64,000 nt of DNA from 66-474 sp035249175. GTDB lineage: Bacteria; Pseudomonadota; Gammaproteobacteria; Xanthomonadales; Rhodanobacteraceae. Under the pieces are notes generated by a model that saw only the letters and a program-made list of their open reading frames with translations, did not search any database and was not told the DNA's origin. Positions 1 through 9,675 of this stretch are shown here, one piece after another (within the stretch, counting starts at the first letter, position 1; every line of letters begins with the position of its first letter). The stretch spans positions 27,990-91,989 of the forward strand of contig DATFGT010000127.1 of assembly GCA_035249175.1 (NCBI GenBank), read 5' to 3'. Position numbers and translations under genes: made by a program.

Positions 1-217
1 CGTCGGTGGTCTTCCACAGGCCTGCTCCGGCGGTGCCGACGTAATAGACGCCCGGCTTGCCGGGCACGCCGATCGTTACACTCACGCGCCCGCCCGATAC
101 GGCGGGGCCGAGATGGCGGAACTTCAGATTCGCGAATGGACCGGTCGGTTTGGGAGTGGCCAGTGCGGCGCCGGCGAAAGTCAGCATCAGCAGCCCGACG
201 ATGTATCGTGTCTTCAC
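1..217 (-). CDS. Secreted BNR/sialidase-like repeat protein, N-terminal part (cut by window edge)
   Basis: Only the first 72 codons lie in the window; the gene continues past its left edge. The start is a GTG at 217, with GGAG about 7 bases upstream. The N-terminus has basic residues, a hydrophobic stretch and a plausible signal-peptidase site after 'GAALA', so export is expected. It is followed by 'RHLGPAVSGGRVS' and 'YYVGTAGAGLWKTTD', the typical opening of BNR/VPS10-like beta-propeller proteins often annotated as glycosyl hydrolases of unknown substrate. Function beyond an exported propeller cannot be judged from this fragment. Confidence 0.75.
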   Translation of the reverse strand, partial: MKTRYIVGLLMLTFAGAALATPKPTGPFANLKFRHLGPAVSGGRVSVTIGVPGKPGVYYVGTAGAGLWKTTD

Positions 218-341
218 GGCAGTTCTCCGACGGCAAACAAACGTCCACCGTAGTCCCGCGCGGAAACCGCGGGGGAGTGCCGAAAGTCAGTGGCCGTGCG
301 TGAACCCAAGATCTGGCGGCGATTTGAAGGCATGATTGGTC

Positions 342-698
342 ATGACGCAACGTACGACGAGGGAAGTCCTGGACGACCATCTGGCTTTGGCCCAGCAGGG
401 CGACCTTGACACCGACATCGCCCGCAACTTCGATCCCGAATGCGTGCTGATGACGACCTACGGGAATTTCCATGGCCACGCAGGCGTGCGTGAAGCCGCA
501 CGTCTGCTGGAACGCCAGATCGGCCGGGGTCGTTACAACTACTTGCACGAGGAATGTCACGATCAATTGGCGTTCCTGGAGTGGACCGTCGAGACCGATC
601 GTGCCTGGATCCCGGATGGTGCAGATTCCTACTGGATCAGGGATGGCAAGATTCATGCGATGACCATCCACTACAGCGTTCGCGAAAAAGACCATTAG
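342..698 (+). CDS. SnoaL-like / NTF2-fold protein
   Basis: A 118-residue protein with the size and pattern of the NTF2-like (SnoaL) fold: an N-terminal helix ('VLDDHLALAQQGDLDTDIARNF'-type), a central 'LMTTYGNFHGHAGVREAARLL' stretch and a C-terminal 'DSYWIRDGKIHAMTIHYSV' strand. Such proteins are small cytoplasmic enzymes or ligand-binding proteins; the substrate cannot be inferred. A TTG at 336 in the same frame, 6 bases after GAAGG, is an alternative start; ATG at 342 was preferred. The gene stands alone, convergent with the flavoprotein at 866-2398. Confidence 0.75.
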   Translation: MTQRTTREVLDDHLALAQQGDLDTDIARNFDPECVLMTTYGNFHGHAGVREAARLLERQIGRGRYNYLHEECHDQLAFLEWTVETDRAWIPDGADSYWIRDGKIHAMTIHYSVREKDH

Positions 699-865
699 CC
701 AACCCCGCCGCGCCGCTCGATCAGGATCGTTGTGGCTGCGAGATGGTCATGGGCGTGGCCTTTTTGCTTCGCTTCGTTGATGGCTTGCTTCAGTGGTCAT
801 CGGGCAGCACGCGCGTGTCGGGGTCGGCGGTCTTCGGGTCGCCCGCAAAGCGCAACCGCTGCGCT

Positions 866-2398
866 TCATGCCCCACGATCGAGCCAGCGCAGCCACGCGG
901 ATGTCCAGCGACGCCTGCGCAACACGAGCGTACGGTTGTACGCGTCGGCGGCCATCTTGATCGCTGCAGCCTGGGTCGGGTAGGGGTGTAGCACGCGCGC
1001 AAGCCGGCGCAGTCCGATGCCAGCCATCATTGCCAGCGTGATCTCGCTGATCATCTCGCCCGCGTGGTGCGCCACGATCGTGGCGCCGAGAATGCGATCG
1101 GTATGGTTCATGACGTTTATCTTGACGAAGCCGGTCTCCTCGTCATCGGCGATGGCGCGATGCACGGTATGCATCGGTACGGTGAAAGTCTTCATTGAAA
1201 TGCCGCGGGCGCGCGCCTCCCGGACGTACATGCCCACGTGGGCGATCTCCGGGTCCGTATAGGTGCACCAGGGAATCGTCAGGCCACTCAGCCGGCGGCG
1301 GCCGTGAAGCAGTGCGTTGCGTACGGCCATCCGAGCGGTGGCCTCGGCGGTGTCGTTGAACTTGTACGACAGGCACACGTCACCCGCCGCGTAGATCCGA
1401 TGGTTGCTGGTGCGCAGGAAGTCATCCACGAGTACACCGTGCTCGCGGTCGTGCGCGACACCGGCGGCGCCCAAGTGCAGGCTCTCCACGTTCGACTTCC
1501 TGCCGGTGCCGAGCAGGATTGCGTCCGCGGTCACGGCGCTCCGGTAGTCGTCGGTGATCAGTTCCGCGATCTTCTGGCCTTCTTCCACGCGTAGCGACAA
1601 CACGCGCGTATTGAGTCGCACGCCGAGGCCATCGCGCGCAAACGCGTCGGACAGGAGCTGGGCGGCATCGCGCTCTTCCCGTGGCAGGAACAACGGCCAG
1701 CTCTGCACGATGCTGGTTTGCACGCCGAGACGGCAAAACGCCTGTGCCATCTCGCAACCGAGCGGACCGCCGCCGATCACGAGCAACCGCCTTGGCGCCT
1801 CGGTCAAGTCGAAGGCATTCTCGTTGGTGAGGTAGCCCGCTTCGGCGAGCCCCGGAATTTCCGGAACGATCGGCCGAGCACCGGTTGCAATCAGCGCCTT
1901 CCTGAAGCGCAGGGTGACGCCATTCACCTTCAGCGTGTCGCTACCCGTGAACGAGGCTTCGCCGAAGAATACGTCCACGCCTGCAGCCGCCAGCGATTGC
2001 GCCGAGTCGGCGCGGCTGAGGCGGGAGCGGATGGCACGCATGCGCCGCATGACACGGGGAAAGTCGACGCGGATGTCCTCGGGCACGCAGCCGCCGTAGC
2101 GCGCAGCGTCGCGCATTTCGGCGTAGGCACGCGATGTGCGGATGATCGCTTTCGATGGCACCGGGCCGATGTTGAGGGTGGTCCCTCCGAGGAGGTCGCG
2201 TTCGATCAGGGCCACCCGCGCACCCAGCGCCGCCGCCGTGCGTGCCGCGGTCAACCCGGCGGTGCCGGCGCCGATGACCACCAGACCGTAGCGACGTGCC
2301 GGCTCCGGATTGCGCCAGTCCGCAGGTCGAACGCTGCGCATGCGTTGGCGTTCCAGGTACTCGTCTGCATATGGCGGCGAATCGCGAAGGTGTTCCAT
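866..2398 (-). CDS. FAD/NAD(P)-dependent oxidoreductase of the mercuric reductase/dihydrolipoamide dehydrogenase fold, lacking the redox disulfide
   Basis: 510 residues with the class I flavoprotein disulfide reductase layout: FAD-binding 'VVIGAGTAGLTAA' near residue 40, NAD(P)-binding 'LLVIGGGPLGCEMA' in the middle, 'IYAAGDV' for the FAD ribityl contact, and a dimerisation domain ending in 'HPYPTQAAA'. Where relatives carry the CxxxxC active disulfide (GGxCLNxGCxPSK), this protein reads GGTTLNIGPVPSK, so both cysteines are replaced (Thr and Pro). A canonical disulfide reductase reaction is therefore not possible; a diaphorase- or quinone-reductase-like role is one alternative. It is the last gene of the sigma-glucoamylase operon, 24 bases after the previous stop, with GGAG ahead of its ATG. 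Confidence 0.85.
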   Translation of the reverse strand: MEHLRDSPPYADEYLERQRMRSVRPADWRNPEPARRYGLVVIGAGTAGLTAARTAAALGARVALIERDLLGGTTLNIGPVPSKAIIRTSRAYAEMRDAARYGGCVPEDIRVDFPRVMRRMRAIRSRLSRADSAQSLAAAGVDVFFGEASFTGSDTLKVNGVTLRFRKALIATGARPIVPEIPGLAEAGYLTNENAFDLTEAPRRLLVIGGGPLGCEMAQAFCRLGVQTSIVQSWPLFLPREERDAAQLLSDAFARDGLGVRLNTRVLSLRVEEGQKIAELITDDYRSAVTADAILLGTGRKSNVESLHLGAAGVAHDREHGVLVDDFLRTSNHRIYAAGDVCLSYKFNDTAEATARMAVRNALLHGRRRLSGLTIPWCTYTDPEIAHVGMYVREARARGISMKTFTVPMHTVHRAIADDEETGFVKINVMNHTDRILGATIVAHHAGEMISEITLAMMAGIGLRRLARVLHPYPTQAAAIKMAADAYNRTLVLRRRRWTSAWLRWLDRGA

Positions 2399-2422
2399 CG
2401 GTGGCAGCTCCGGCAGACCCCG

Positions 2423-3769
2423 CTATCCCAACCATCCGCCGCGAAATCCGGCGCGGCGGAGCCCATTGGTGATCCATGCACAACCGCGCATCAGCCGCCA
2501 AACCAGGCCACTGCGGTAATTCTCGATCATCATCGCGACGATTCCCTGGTCGAGTCCGTAGTGTCCGGGTGATACCCAACTCGCCCCGTCCGTATTTGCC
2601 AATCCGGGATTGAAGCTGCTGGCGTACCGGCCTTCGGGCCGCATCTCCGGGTAACGCTGATGCATCGTGCGCACCGCCTGCAACGTGATCGAGGGAGCGA
2701 ACGGCAAGGATGCCAGCGGCGCCCAGCCGGCGAGCGTTCCGTCATCCGGCCCGTAGGGCACGCCGCGCGCCGCGTAGCCGAACAGCCGCGCCCCAACGTC
2801 GGCGCCGGTTGCCGTCGAGGCTTCGGGTCCGTCGCAGGCGGTCAGCCCCCAGCAATTTTCGTCGTAACCGGCGAATTCCAGCGGGTTGCGTCGCGCATAT
2901 TCGCGCTGGACCAAAACCGCGCGCCGGCTGTTCTCGAAATAGTCGCTGCGATTGTCGCGCATCAATGCATCGCGGATTCCGCGGAAGTCGATCCAGGCAT
3001 GCGAAAACTGGTGGATGAACAGCGGGCCGGCATAAAGGAAATCGATGCCATACAGGTTTTCCCACTGGTAGGTCGCCGTCCACGCGTCGTAGGCATCCGC
3101 CAGGAGCGGACACGCCGGGGAACCCATCGCCAGCACGTACAAGATGATGCTTTCGCTATAGCCTTCCCACTCGTAATGCAGGAACCCGCTCTCCGGTTTC
3201 CAGCCCTGCCGGATCGTGCCGTGGCCCGACCAGCGCCAATCCACGCGGAGGTACAACTGTTCCGCGATCGCGCGCAGCTCGTTCTCTTCGGCGTTGTCGC
3301 GGTCGAAGTACATCCGCGCCGTCAGGATGCCCGCAAGCAGCAGCGCGGTGTCGATCATGGAGAGTTCGCAACGCCATACCCGTCTGCCGGCTTGCATGTC
3401 GATGAAGTGGTAGTAAAACCCCTTGTAGCCCGTGGCCTCCGGACCGCCACTCTGGTCGCTGTCCCGGAAGAAGCGCAAGGCGGCAAGGCTGTATGCCAGG
3501 ACCTGTTCCCGCGAGGCCCAGCCCCGCTCGACTGCGATCGGATACACCGAGAGCGCGAATCCGACCACGGCAATGCTGCAGGGTGAGCCCGCGCGGGAGG
3601 TGTCCGGAACCAACCCGTTGGCCGGATTCACGGTCTCCAGAAAGTAATCGACCGCCGCATGCTCGATGGCATCCAGCAAATCCTCATCGCTTGAACACTG
3701 GCTCGCTGGGCCTGCAGGCGCAGTGCCTGTCGATATGCTGCCCGATGCGGTCCGCTGCGTCGCCATCAA
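2423..3769 (-). CDS. Glucoamylase-family protein (glycoamylase-like, COG5368)
   Basis: 448 residues matching the glycoamylase-like family (PF10091-type alpha/alpha toroid). Recognisable features include an N-terminal 'YFLETVNPANGLVPDTS', 'YKGFYYHFID', 'YEWEGYSESIILYVLAMGS', and the 'ENCWGLTACDGP' motif followed by 'YGPDDGT' in the C-terminal half. Relatives act on beta-glucans or other oligosaccharides, but the substrate is unknown here. Most relatives are exported, yet no signal peptide is visible. Its ATG overlaps the stop of the upstream ECF sigma gene by 4 bases, so the two are translationally coupled. The flavoprotein gene follows at 24 bases. Confidence 0.85.
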   Translation of the reverse strand: MMATQRTASGSISTGTAPAGPASQCSSDEDLLDAIEHAAVDYFLETVNPANGLVPDTSRAGSPCSIAVVGFALSVYPIAVERGWASREQVLAYSLAALRFFRDSDQSGGPEATGYKGFYYHFIDMQAGRRVWRCELSMIDTALLLAGILTARMYFDRDNAEENELRAIAEQLYLRVDWRWSGHGTIRQGWKPESGFLHYEWEGYSESIILYVLAMGSPACPLLADAYDAWTATYQWENLYGIDFLYAGPLFIHQFSHAWIDFRGIRDALMRDNRSDYFENSRRAVLVQREYARRNPLEFAGYDENCWGLTACDGPEASTATGADVGARLFGYAARGVPYGPDDGTLAGWAPLASLPFAPSITLQAVRTMHQRYPEMRPEGRYASSFNPGLANTDGASWVSPGHYGLDQGIVAMMIENYRSGLVWRLMRGCAWITNGLRRAGFRGGWLG

Positions 3770-4491
3770 TCGGCCGCGCCAGAGCCTGCGGACAGCTCTT
3801 CTGCTCTATGCCTGGCCAGTACGCCCGCAACGATGCGATCGCAGCGCTCACCGTCGAATGCAAAGGCGTCCGCCAGTGCCACGTCGATCTGGCTGGCGAG
3901 GCTCTCCCGCATCAGGGCGCGCGCCCGGTAGAAGCGGGTGCGCACGGTGGCCTCGGGAATGTCCAGCGCCTCGGCGACCTCCTTGACGCTCATCTCCTCG
4001 ATCGCACGCAGCATGAACACGGTGCGAAACACCTCGGGCAAGCGATCGATACGGGCTTCGACCAGTGCGCGCAATTGGCCGCGCATCGCAACGTCGTCGG
4101 GGGGGTCGCCCGCAGTATCCCTGAGCGAGGTGCCGGTTTCACGTTCCATCATGTGCACGGCGGCGTCCAGCGGTATGATCGAAGCGTGCCGGTGGCGTAG
4201 ACGCCCCAGCGCCTCGTTGGCCACGATCCGCACAAGCCAGGTGGAAAGCCTTGCATCCGCGCGAAAGTTGGCCAGCGCGCGCCATGCATGCAACCAGGCT
4301 TCCTGAAGCGCATCCTCGGCTTCCGCATCCGACTTCACGATGCTGCGCGCCGTGCGGAACAGCAGCTGGTTGTGACGCTGCATGATTGCGGCAAATGCCG
4401 CGTCCTCGCCGCCGATTGCACGCCGCACGAGTTCGCCATCCGGCGTGCCATCCGTGATCGGGATGGTCGACCGGCCTTGGGCATGTTGCAT
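3766..4491 (-). CDS. ECF-type RNA polymerase sigma factor
   Basis: 241 residues. Region 2 is seen in 'DAEDALQEAWLHAWRALANF' and the following 'TWLVRIVANEAL'; region 4 in 'LPEVFRTVFMLRAIEEMS' followed by the helix-turn-helix 'EVAEALDIPEATVRTRFYRA'. A C-terminal extension containing 'FAFDGERCDRIVAGVL' occurs in one ECF subgroup. The start at 4491 is set by GGAGG six bases upstream, even though the frame stays open further upstream. No anti-sigma gene is adjacent. Instead the sigma gene leads and overlaps (ATGA) the glucoamylase-family gene, which suggests autoregulated control of the operon (inference). Confidence 0.9.
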   Translation of the reverse strand: MQHAQGRSTIPITDGTPDGELVRRAIGGEDAAFAAIMQRHNQLLFRTARSIVKSDAEAEDALQEAWLHAWRALANFRADARLSTWLVRIVANEALGRLRHRHASIIPLDAAVHMMERETGTSLRDTAGDPPDDVAMRGQLRALVEARIDRLPEVFRTVFMLRAIEEMSVKEVAEALDIPEATVRTRFYRARALMRESLASQIDVALADAFAFDGERCDRIVAGVLARHRAEELSAGSGAAD

Positions 4492-4733
4492 ACGCACCTC
4501 CGCGAATCCATTGGCGAACCGACATCCAGGAGTTTGGGCAGCGTTCAACAATCATGGACTTCTCTCCGTGCGCATCATCGCCACCCTCGCCGCGATCGGT
4601 CGGAAACCGATGCAACTCCGGGATCCATGCGAACGCACCGAGTCCACGTAAAGTCACGCCGGTCGACCGCTTGTTTACGGGTCCTATCATGCGCTCTCTG
4701 ATTTGGCTCTGCTCACCCCGAAGGGTATTTCAC

Positions 4734-5654
4734 TTACAAGGCTGCATCGCATGCTCCGCCGGGCGATGGAGCCGATGGGTGGGTGACCGCTCCGGGTCCG
4801 TGATGGTGCGCCAGCGGCACATGCAGGGGCCCGGTGTCTTCCATGCCACCCGCGGCGAGCCAGTCGCGGGTCTGGTTGGCCGCGCGCTGGATCAACGAGT
4901 CCGTCTGCGAGAAATCGAATACGGACGCAGAGAGTGGACACAGTGGCGGGACGAGGGTGATGCGCACCTGTTCCGTATACCTCCCCACGTCCCGATCGAG
5001 CTGCCGCATGTTCTGCAGGTTCAACGCGTGCAGCGCCAGCGCAGGCATGCTCCGCGGGGGTTGCTGCATCGCGCAACTCGTGCCGGTGGGCAGTACCACG
5101 ATATGTTCGGCGCCGCACGCGACCGCGCCTGCGATGGGCGTGTTGTTGCTGACCGCGCCGTCAACCAGGTAACGGCCACCTATTTCCACACAGGGGAAGA
5201 CCACCGGTATCGCGGTGCTTGCCATCAGGGCGATCTCCATGTCGCCCGAGGAAAGCAGCATTTCCTCGCCACTCAGCACATCCGTCGCCACGATGTGCAG
5301 CGGAATGCGAGCCTGTTCGATGCGTTGGATCTCCAGTGCGCGATGCGCGAGTGCGCGCAGCCCGAATGGCTCGATCAGGTGGTCGCGGCCGAACAGCAGC
5401 GCCGTCAGCCCCGCCAGCAAAGTCAGTGGAAAGATGTCCTTGCGCCGCAGGCTTCGCCACAGGTCAGTCAACCGCTCGACGCCTGACGGCGTGGGATCGC
5501 AGGCAAAAAAAGCGCCATTCAGCGCCCCCACCGAAGCACCAATCACCACATCCGGAGTGAAGTTCGCCCGGCTGAGCGCGTGCAGCATGCCGACCTGGAC
5601 CGCGCCGAGGCTGCCTCCACCGCTGAGTACCAGTGCTGTTCTTTTCCTGGCCAT
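4734..5654 (-). CDS. Patatin-like phospholipase
   Basis: 306 residues with the complete patatin Ser-Asp dyad layout: oxyanion loop 'SGGGSLGAVQVG' at residues 11-22, nucleophile elbow 'GASVG' near residue 39, and catalytic 'DGA' in 'GGRYLVDGAVSNNTP' near residue 165. No signal peptide or membrane span, so a cytoplasmic or peripherally attached acyl hydrolase is expected. The C-terminal tail is low-complexity and His/Pro/Gly-rich. The ATG follows GAGG by about 6 bases. It lies 242 bases upstream of the sigma operon on the same strand. A second, different patatin sits at 44886-45764. Confidence 0.87.
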   Translation of the reverse strand: MARKRTALVLSGGGSLGAVQVGMLHALSRANFTPDVVIGASVGALNGAFFACDPTPSGVERLTDLWRSLRRKDIFPLTLLAGLTALLFGRDHLIEPFGLRALAHRALEIQRIEQARIPLHIVATDVLSGEEMLLSSGDMEIALMASTAIPVVFPCVEIGGRYLVDGAVSNNTPIAGAVACGAEHIVVLPTGTSCAMQQPPRSMPALALHALNLQNMRQLDRDVGRYTEQVRITLVPPLCPLSASVFDFSQTDSLIQRAANQTRDWLAAGGMEDTGPLHVPLAHHHGPGAVTHPSAPSPGGACDAAL

Positions 5655-5961
5655 CGCACGCCTCGAACCGTACGCTCGCGACCGCGTGCCGGAGCATTAC
5701 CTTCACGGCTCATTGGATGCGCCGGAGGCCCGATCCGTTCCCGCGCGGGGTACGTCCAGGCGCGTTGCCACCGCACGCCAGCAAGCAGCATGATCTCGCG
5801 GAGTTTCTGCGCCACCCATTCCGCTGAAGCATCGACGCAGCGAACACGCCTCAGTCGAAAGCCCATCGGCCAACACCCGATCCGCCGAAGGGTCGGTCGC
5901 CAAACACGCCTCATGCGGACGGTACCGCTACCATCGCGGGTTTTCACGAACCGGAATCGTC
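5655..5961. other. Gene-free stretch between divergent patatin and PhzF genes
   Basis: 307 bases that must hold the promoters of both flanking genes. Open frames here are short and overlap the neighbouring genes. No clear promoter, palindrome or repeat was seen. Confidence 0.5.
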
Positions 5962-6843
5962 GTGGCACGCGTACGTTACCTGCATCTGGATGTGTTTGCC
6001 GCCAGTCCGGGGGGTGGCAATCACCTTGGGGTAGTGCTCGACGCTGCGCATTGGACCAGTGCGGCGATGCAGCGCTTTGCGCGCTGGAACAACCTCGTCG
6101 AGACCACGTTCCTGCTCGCGCCGACACGGAGCGAAGCCAGTTATCGCGCGCGCATCTTCACCCCCCGCCAGGAAATCGCATTCGCCAGCCATCCCAGCAT
6201 CGGGAGCGCCCATGCGGTACTGGAGTGCGGCCTGGCACAGCCTCGTGACGGCCTGTTGTGGCAGGAGTGCGAGGCAGGCGTATTGCCCATCCGCGTCAAC
6301 GGTGAAGACGCCTCGCGATGCCTGTTGCTGCGGCCTCCGCCGGAACAGATCGTCAGCACCGGACTCGACGCGCACCCGTTGCTGGCGGCGGCACTGCGCG
6401 ACATCCGTATTGGCTCTTTGCCCCCCGCATTGGTCGAGGGTGGACGCAAGTGGTGGCTGGCGGAAATTGCGGACGAAGCCACCTTGCGAGGGTGGAATCC
6501 CGACCACGGCGCGATCGGTGCGCTCGCCCGCGCTACGGACAGCATGGGCCTGTGTGTCTTCGCGCGCCGGACATCATCCGCCCCGGCGTTGGTGGTGCGG
6601 GCGTTTCCTGCGGGCGTCGGGATCACGGAAGACCCGGCGTCCGGTGCAGCGAATGGTTTGATCGCTGCCTATCTGGCGAAAGCGGAGCCCGCGGGCCCGT
6701 TCGCGCATGCTTACGTGGTCAGCCAGGGACGCGAGATCGGCCATGACGCTGAACTGATTGTCCGGATGGAGGGCGCGGAAGTCTGGGTCGGTGGTCGCAC
6801 GCATACCGTCGTCCACGGAACGCTCGACTGGGCTGCGGCCTGA
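5962..6843 (+). CDS. PhzF-family isomerase
   Basis: 293 residues of the PhzF/diaminopimelate-epimerase-like fold. The N-terminal half has 'YLHLDVFAASPGGGNHLGVV' and the catalytic glutamate in 'NNLVETTFLL'. The second half has 'VRAFPAGVGITEDPASGAANG', matching the DPxTGSA-type loop of the family. Family members isomerise small acids; the physiological substrate is usually unknown and cannot be assigned here. A GTG at 5962 is the likely start, with only a weak ribosome-binding site. It is transcribed away from the patatin gene and lies 130 bases before the thioesterase gene. Confidence 0.88.
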   Translation: MARVRYLHLDVFAASPGGGNHLGVVLDAAHWTSAAMQRFARWNNLVETTFLLAPTRSEASYRARIFTPRQEIAFASHPSIGSAHAVLECGLAQPRDGLLWQECEAGVLPIRVNGEDASRCLLLRPPPEQIVSTGLDAHPLLAAALRDIRIGSLPPALVEGGRKWWLAEIADEATLRGWNPDHGAIGALARATDSMGLCVFARRTSSAPALVVRAFPAGVGITEDPASGAANGLIAAYLAKAEPAGPFAHAYVVSQGREIGHDAELIVRMEGAEVWVGGRTHTVVHGTLDWAAA

Positions 6844-6973
6844 GCGCCATTCGACTTGCGTTGCGAAGATGGCGTGTCGGTGAAGGACGCGACGACCATG
6901 CCACTCTGCGTGAAGCCATTGAAGCCAGCAGGGGCGCAGCCGGGAACGCGCGCGTCCGCGATAGACTGGAGCG

Positions 6974-7792
6974 ATGCCTGTTGCCGCAAACCTCCACCTC
7001 GGCCATGCCGGCGACGCCTGCCCCGGCGCGTTTTATGCGCGCCTTGGGAAGAACCGGTTCATTTCCACCTTGCACGCCCAAGGCGCTTGGCAACCCGGTG
7101 AACAACACTTGGCGCCGGCGTCAGGACTGGTACTGGCAGAGGTGGAACGCCGCTTGCCGAGCGACAAGCTGATTTCCCGTGCGTCCTTCGACGTGCTGGG
7201 CGTGATCCACTCCGGTGAATTCACCATCGAGGTCGAGGTGGTGCGGCCCGGCAAGACCATCGAGTTGGTGGCAGCCAGCATGCGGCATGGCAACGTGACG
7301 AGCATCCGTGCGCGCATCTGGCGCCTCGCGGCCACGGATACGACGCGAGTGCAAGGCATCGAATGGACGCCCATGCCGCCGCCCGATGCCATGCGCCCGT
7401 TCGGGGTTTCATCGATCTGGGCTGGCGGGTTCATCGATTCGCTGGAGGCACGTCAGGACATGGACGCCCGGCCGGGCCGCGGACGCAGTTGGATCCGCAC
7501 GCGCTATCCGCTGCTGGAGGGAGAAACCGATCCGCCTGTCGCGGGTTTCGTGAAGCTGGTCGATACCGCCAATGGGCTTGTGGTTCGCGAAGACCCCGGC
7601 AGCGTGTTCTTCGCCAACGTGGATCTCACCGTGCACTTCTTTCGCCAGCCAGAAGCGGGCTGGGTCGGCTTCGATACCCGCGTCAACTTCGGCCCGACCG
7701 GGCTCGGGGAAACGTTGTCCATCCTGAGCGATCTACGCGGGCCTGTCGGCACTGCTGCGCAAAGCCTGACGGTGCGCGCGCGCGGGAATTGA
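6974..7792 (+). CDS. Acyl-CoA thioesterase-like protein (double hotdog fold)
   Basis: 272 residues resembling TesB-like thioesterases of the 4HBT_3 type. 'SRASFDVLGVIHSGEFTIEV' with 'VRPGKTIELVAASM' forms the first hotdog domain, and 'NVDLTVHFFRQPEAGWVGFD' near residue 225 the second, ending in 'GLGETLSILSDLRGPVGTAAQSL'. This pattern indicates hydrolysis of an acyl-CoA thioester in the cytoplasm; chain-length preference is unknown. The ATG at 6974 closely follows GGAG. It is convergent with the two-kinase operon, whose last stop is at 7910. Confidence 0.82.
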   Translation: MPVAANLHLGHAGDACPGAFYARLGKNRFISTLHAQGAWQPGEQHLAPASGLVLAEVERRLPSDKLISRASFDVLGVIHSGEFTIEVEVVRPGKTIELVAASMRHGNVTSIRARIWRLAATDTTRVQGIEWTPMPPPDAMRPFGVSSIWAGGFIDSLEARQDMDARPGRGRSWIRTRYPLLEGETDPPVAGFVKLVDTANGLVVREDPGSVFFANVDLTVHFFRQPEAGWVGFDTRVNFGPTGLGETLSILSDLRGPVGTAAQSLTVRARGN

Positions 7793-7909
7793 GCCGATCA
7801 CGATCCAGGCGGTCTTCCGGCCCGGCCTGTGCGGCATTCGGCGCGTCAGCTGCGTGCCTGTGAGACGAGCCGTTGCGGCTGGCTGGCTATCCGGTCACCG
7901 CTGAAGAAT

Positions 7910-9675
7910 CTACCGTGATCGCTCGCGCTGCCGTGCCGCAACACGTTGCCCCTCGCATGCCGCCCAGGTCTCGTGGCAGACCCGTTCGATGGTCGCGAGG
8001 TTGGCCGGCTTGACCAGGTGATCTGCAAAGCCCGCCGCCAGAGAACGTTTGTGGTCTTCGGCCTGGCCCCAGCCGGTCAGGGCGACCAGCCTTGGCGGAC
8101 GACCACGCCACGAGCGGGTGCGCAACCGTTCGGCCAGCGCAAGGCCGTTGAGCTCGGGCATGCCGATGTCGATGATCATCAGCTCCGGTTCCAAATCGGC
8201 GCAGGCATCCATCACCGCCAGCGGCGAGTACACCGCGCGCACCTGGTGGCCCATGATCTGCAGCGACATCGCCAGCATGTCGGCCGAATCGCGGTTGTCG
8301 TCCACTACCATGATTCGCAGACTGCCCATGGCCGCCTGTGCCGGCGCGGGTTCGCATTCGCTCGAATCGGCCTTGGCGACTGCGCTCGGCAGCCTCACCG
8401 TGAAAGTGCTGCCGGTGCCGAGGCCATGGCTGCTGGCGTGGATCTGGCCGCCGTGCAATTCGACCAGCCGCTGCGACAGCGTAAGCCCGATGCCGAGGCC
8501 ACTGTGCGGGCGTTCCAGCGAGGTGTCCGCCTGCGCGAACAGGTCGAAGATGAAGCGCACCTGCTGCTCGGTCAGGCCGATGCCGGTGTCGCGGATCTCG
8601 ATGGCCACCGATCCGTCGCCGACCCTTGCGCGCACCGTGATCGCGCTGTCTGGATCGGAAAACTTGCAGGCGTTGTTGAGCAGGTTGCCGAACACTTGGG
8701 CCAGGCGGTGCGGGTCGGCGTCGAGGTGCACCGGTTGCGGCGGCAGGTCCAGATCCAGCCGATGCCGGCCTTCCTCGATCAACGGCTGGGCGGTTTCGAT
8801 CGCTGCAGCCAGGATGTCGCCGAGCAGGACGCGTTCGAGCCGCAATTGCAGCCGCCCGCGGGTGATGCGCGAAACGTCCAGCAGGTCGTCCACCATGTGC
8901 ACCAGCAACCCCGTCTGGCGCTCGAAGATCTGATAGATCGTGCCGTCATTCGCGCCGGCCTGATGCCCGAGCCGGTGGATGTTCAACGCGCTCTGGATTG
9001 GGGCAAGCGGGTTGCGCAATTCGTGCGCGAGGGTCGCCAGGAACTCGTCCTTGCGGCGGTCCGCCTCGCGCAGCCGCTCCTCGATGCGGCGCCGCTCGTC
9101 GACTTCCTGCTTGAGTTCGCGGTTGCTCTCCGCCAGCTTCACGTTGCTGTCGGTGAGCGCCTCGTTGAGTTTGTGCACTTCGCGCTCGCGCTCGATGCGC
9201 AGCGCCTCGTTGCTGCGCGCGAGGCGGGCATTGGTGTCGGCCAGTTCCCCGTTGAGCCGTTGCAGTTCACACCGCTTGCGGAACAGTTCGGCCAGCACCG
9301 CCACCTTGCCCCGCAGGATCTCGGGGATGATCGGCACCATCACGTAATCGACCGCACCGAGCTTGTAGCCCTGCAACCGATCCATGTCGCTGACGTTGAT
9401 CGCCGACACGAAGATGATCGGCGTCTTCTCGAAGCGCGGGTGCTGGTGGATCAGGCTGGCGGTTTCGAAGCCGTCCATGCCCGGCATGTTCACGTCCAGC
9501 ACGATCACTGCGAAGTCGGTTTCCATCACGGCACGCAACGCATCGGTGCCGGACATGGCCTCGACCAGCCGCTCGCCGAGCGGATCGAGGATCGTGTGGT
9601 AACTCAGCAGGCGCGCGGGGTTGTCGTCGACCAGCAGGACGTTGGCAGGCTCGCCATGAGCAACCGCGTCGTTCA

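Noticed and set aside
4734..5654. The first patatin considered as part of an anti-phage (CBASS-like) system
   Set aside because: No nucleotide cyclase, HORMA or other defence gene is nearby; a housekeeping lipid hydrolase is the simpler reading.
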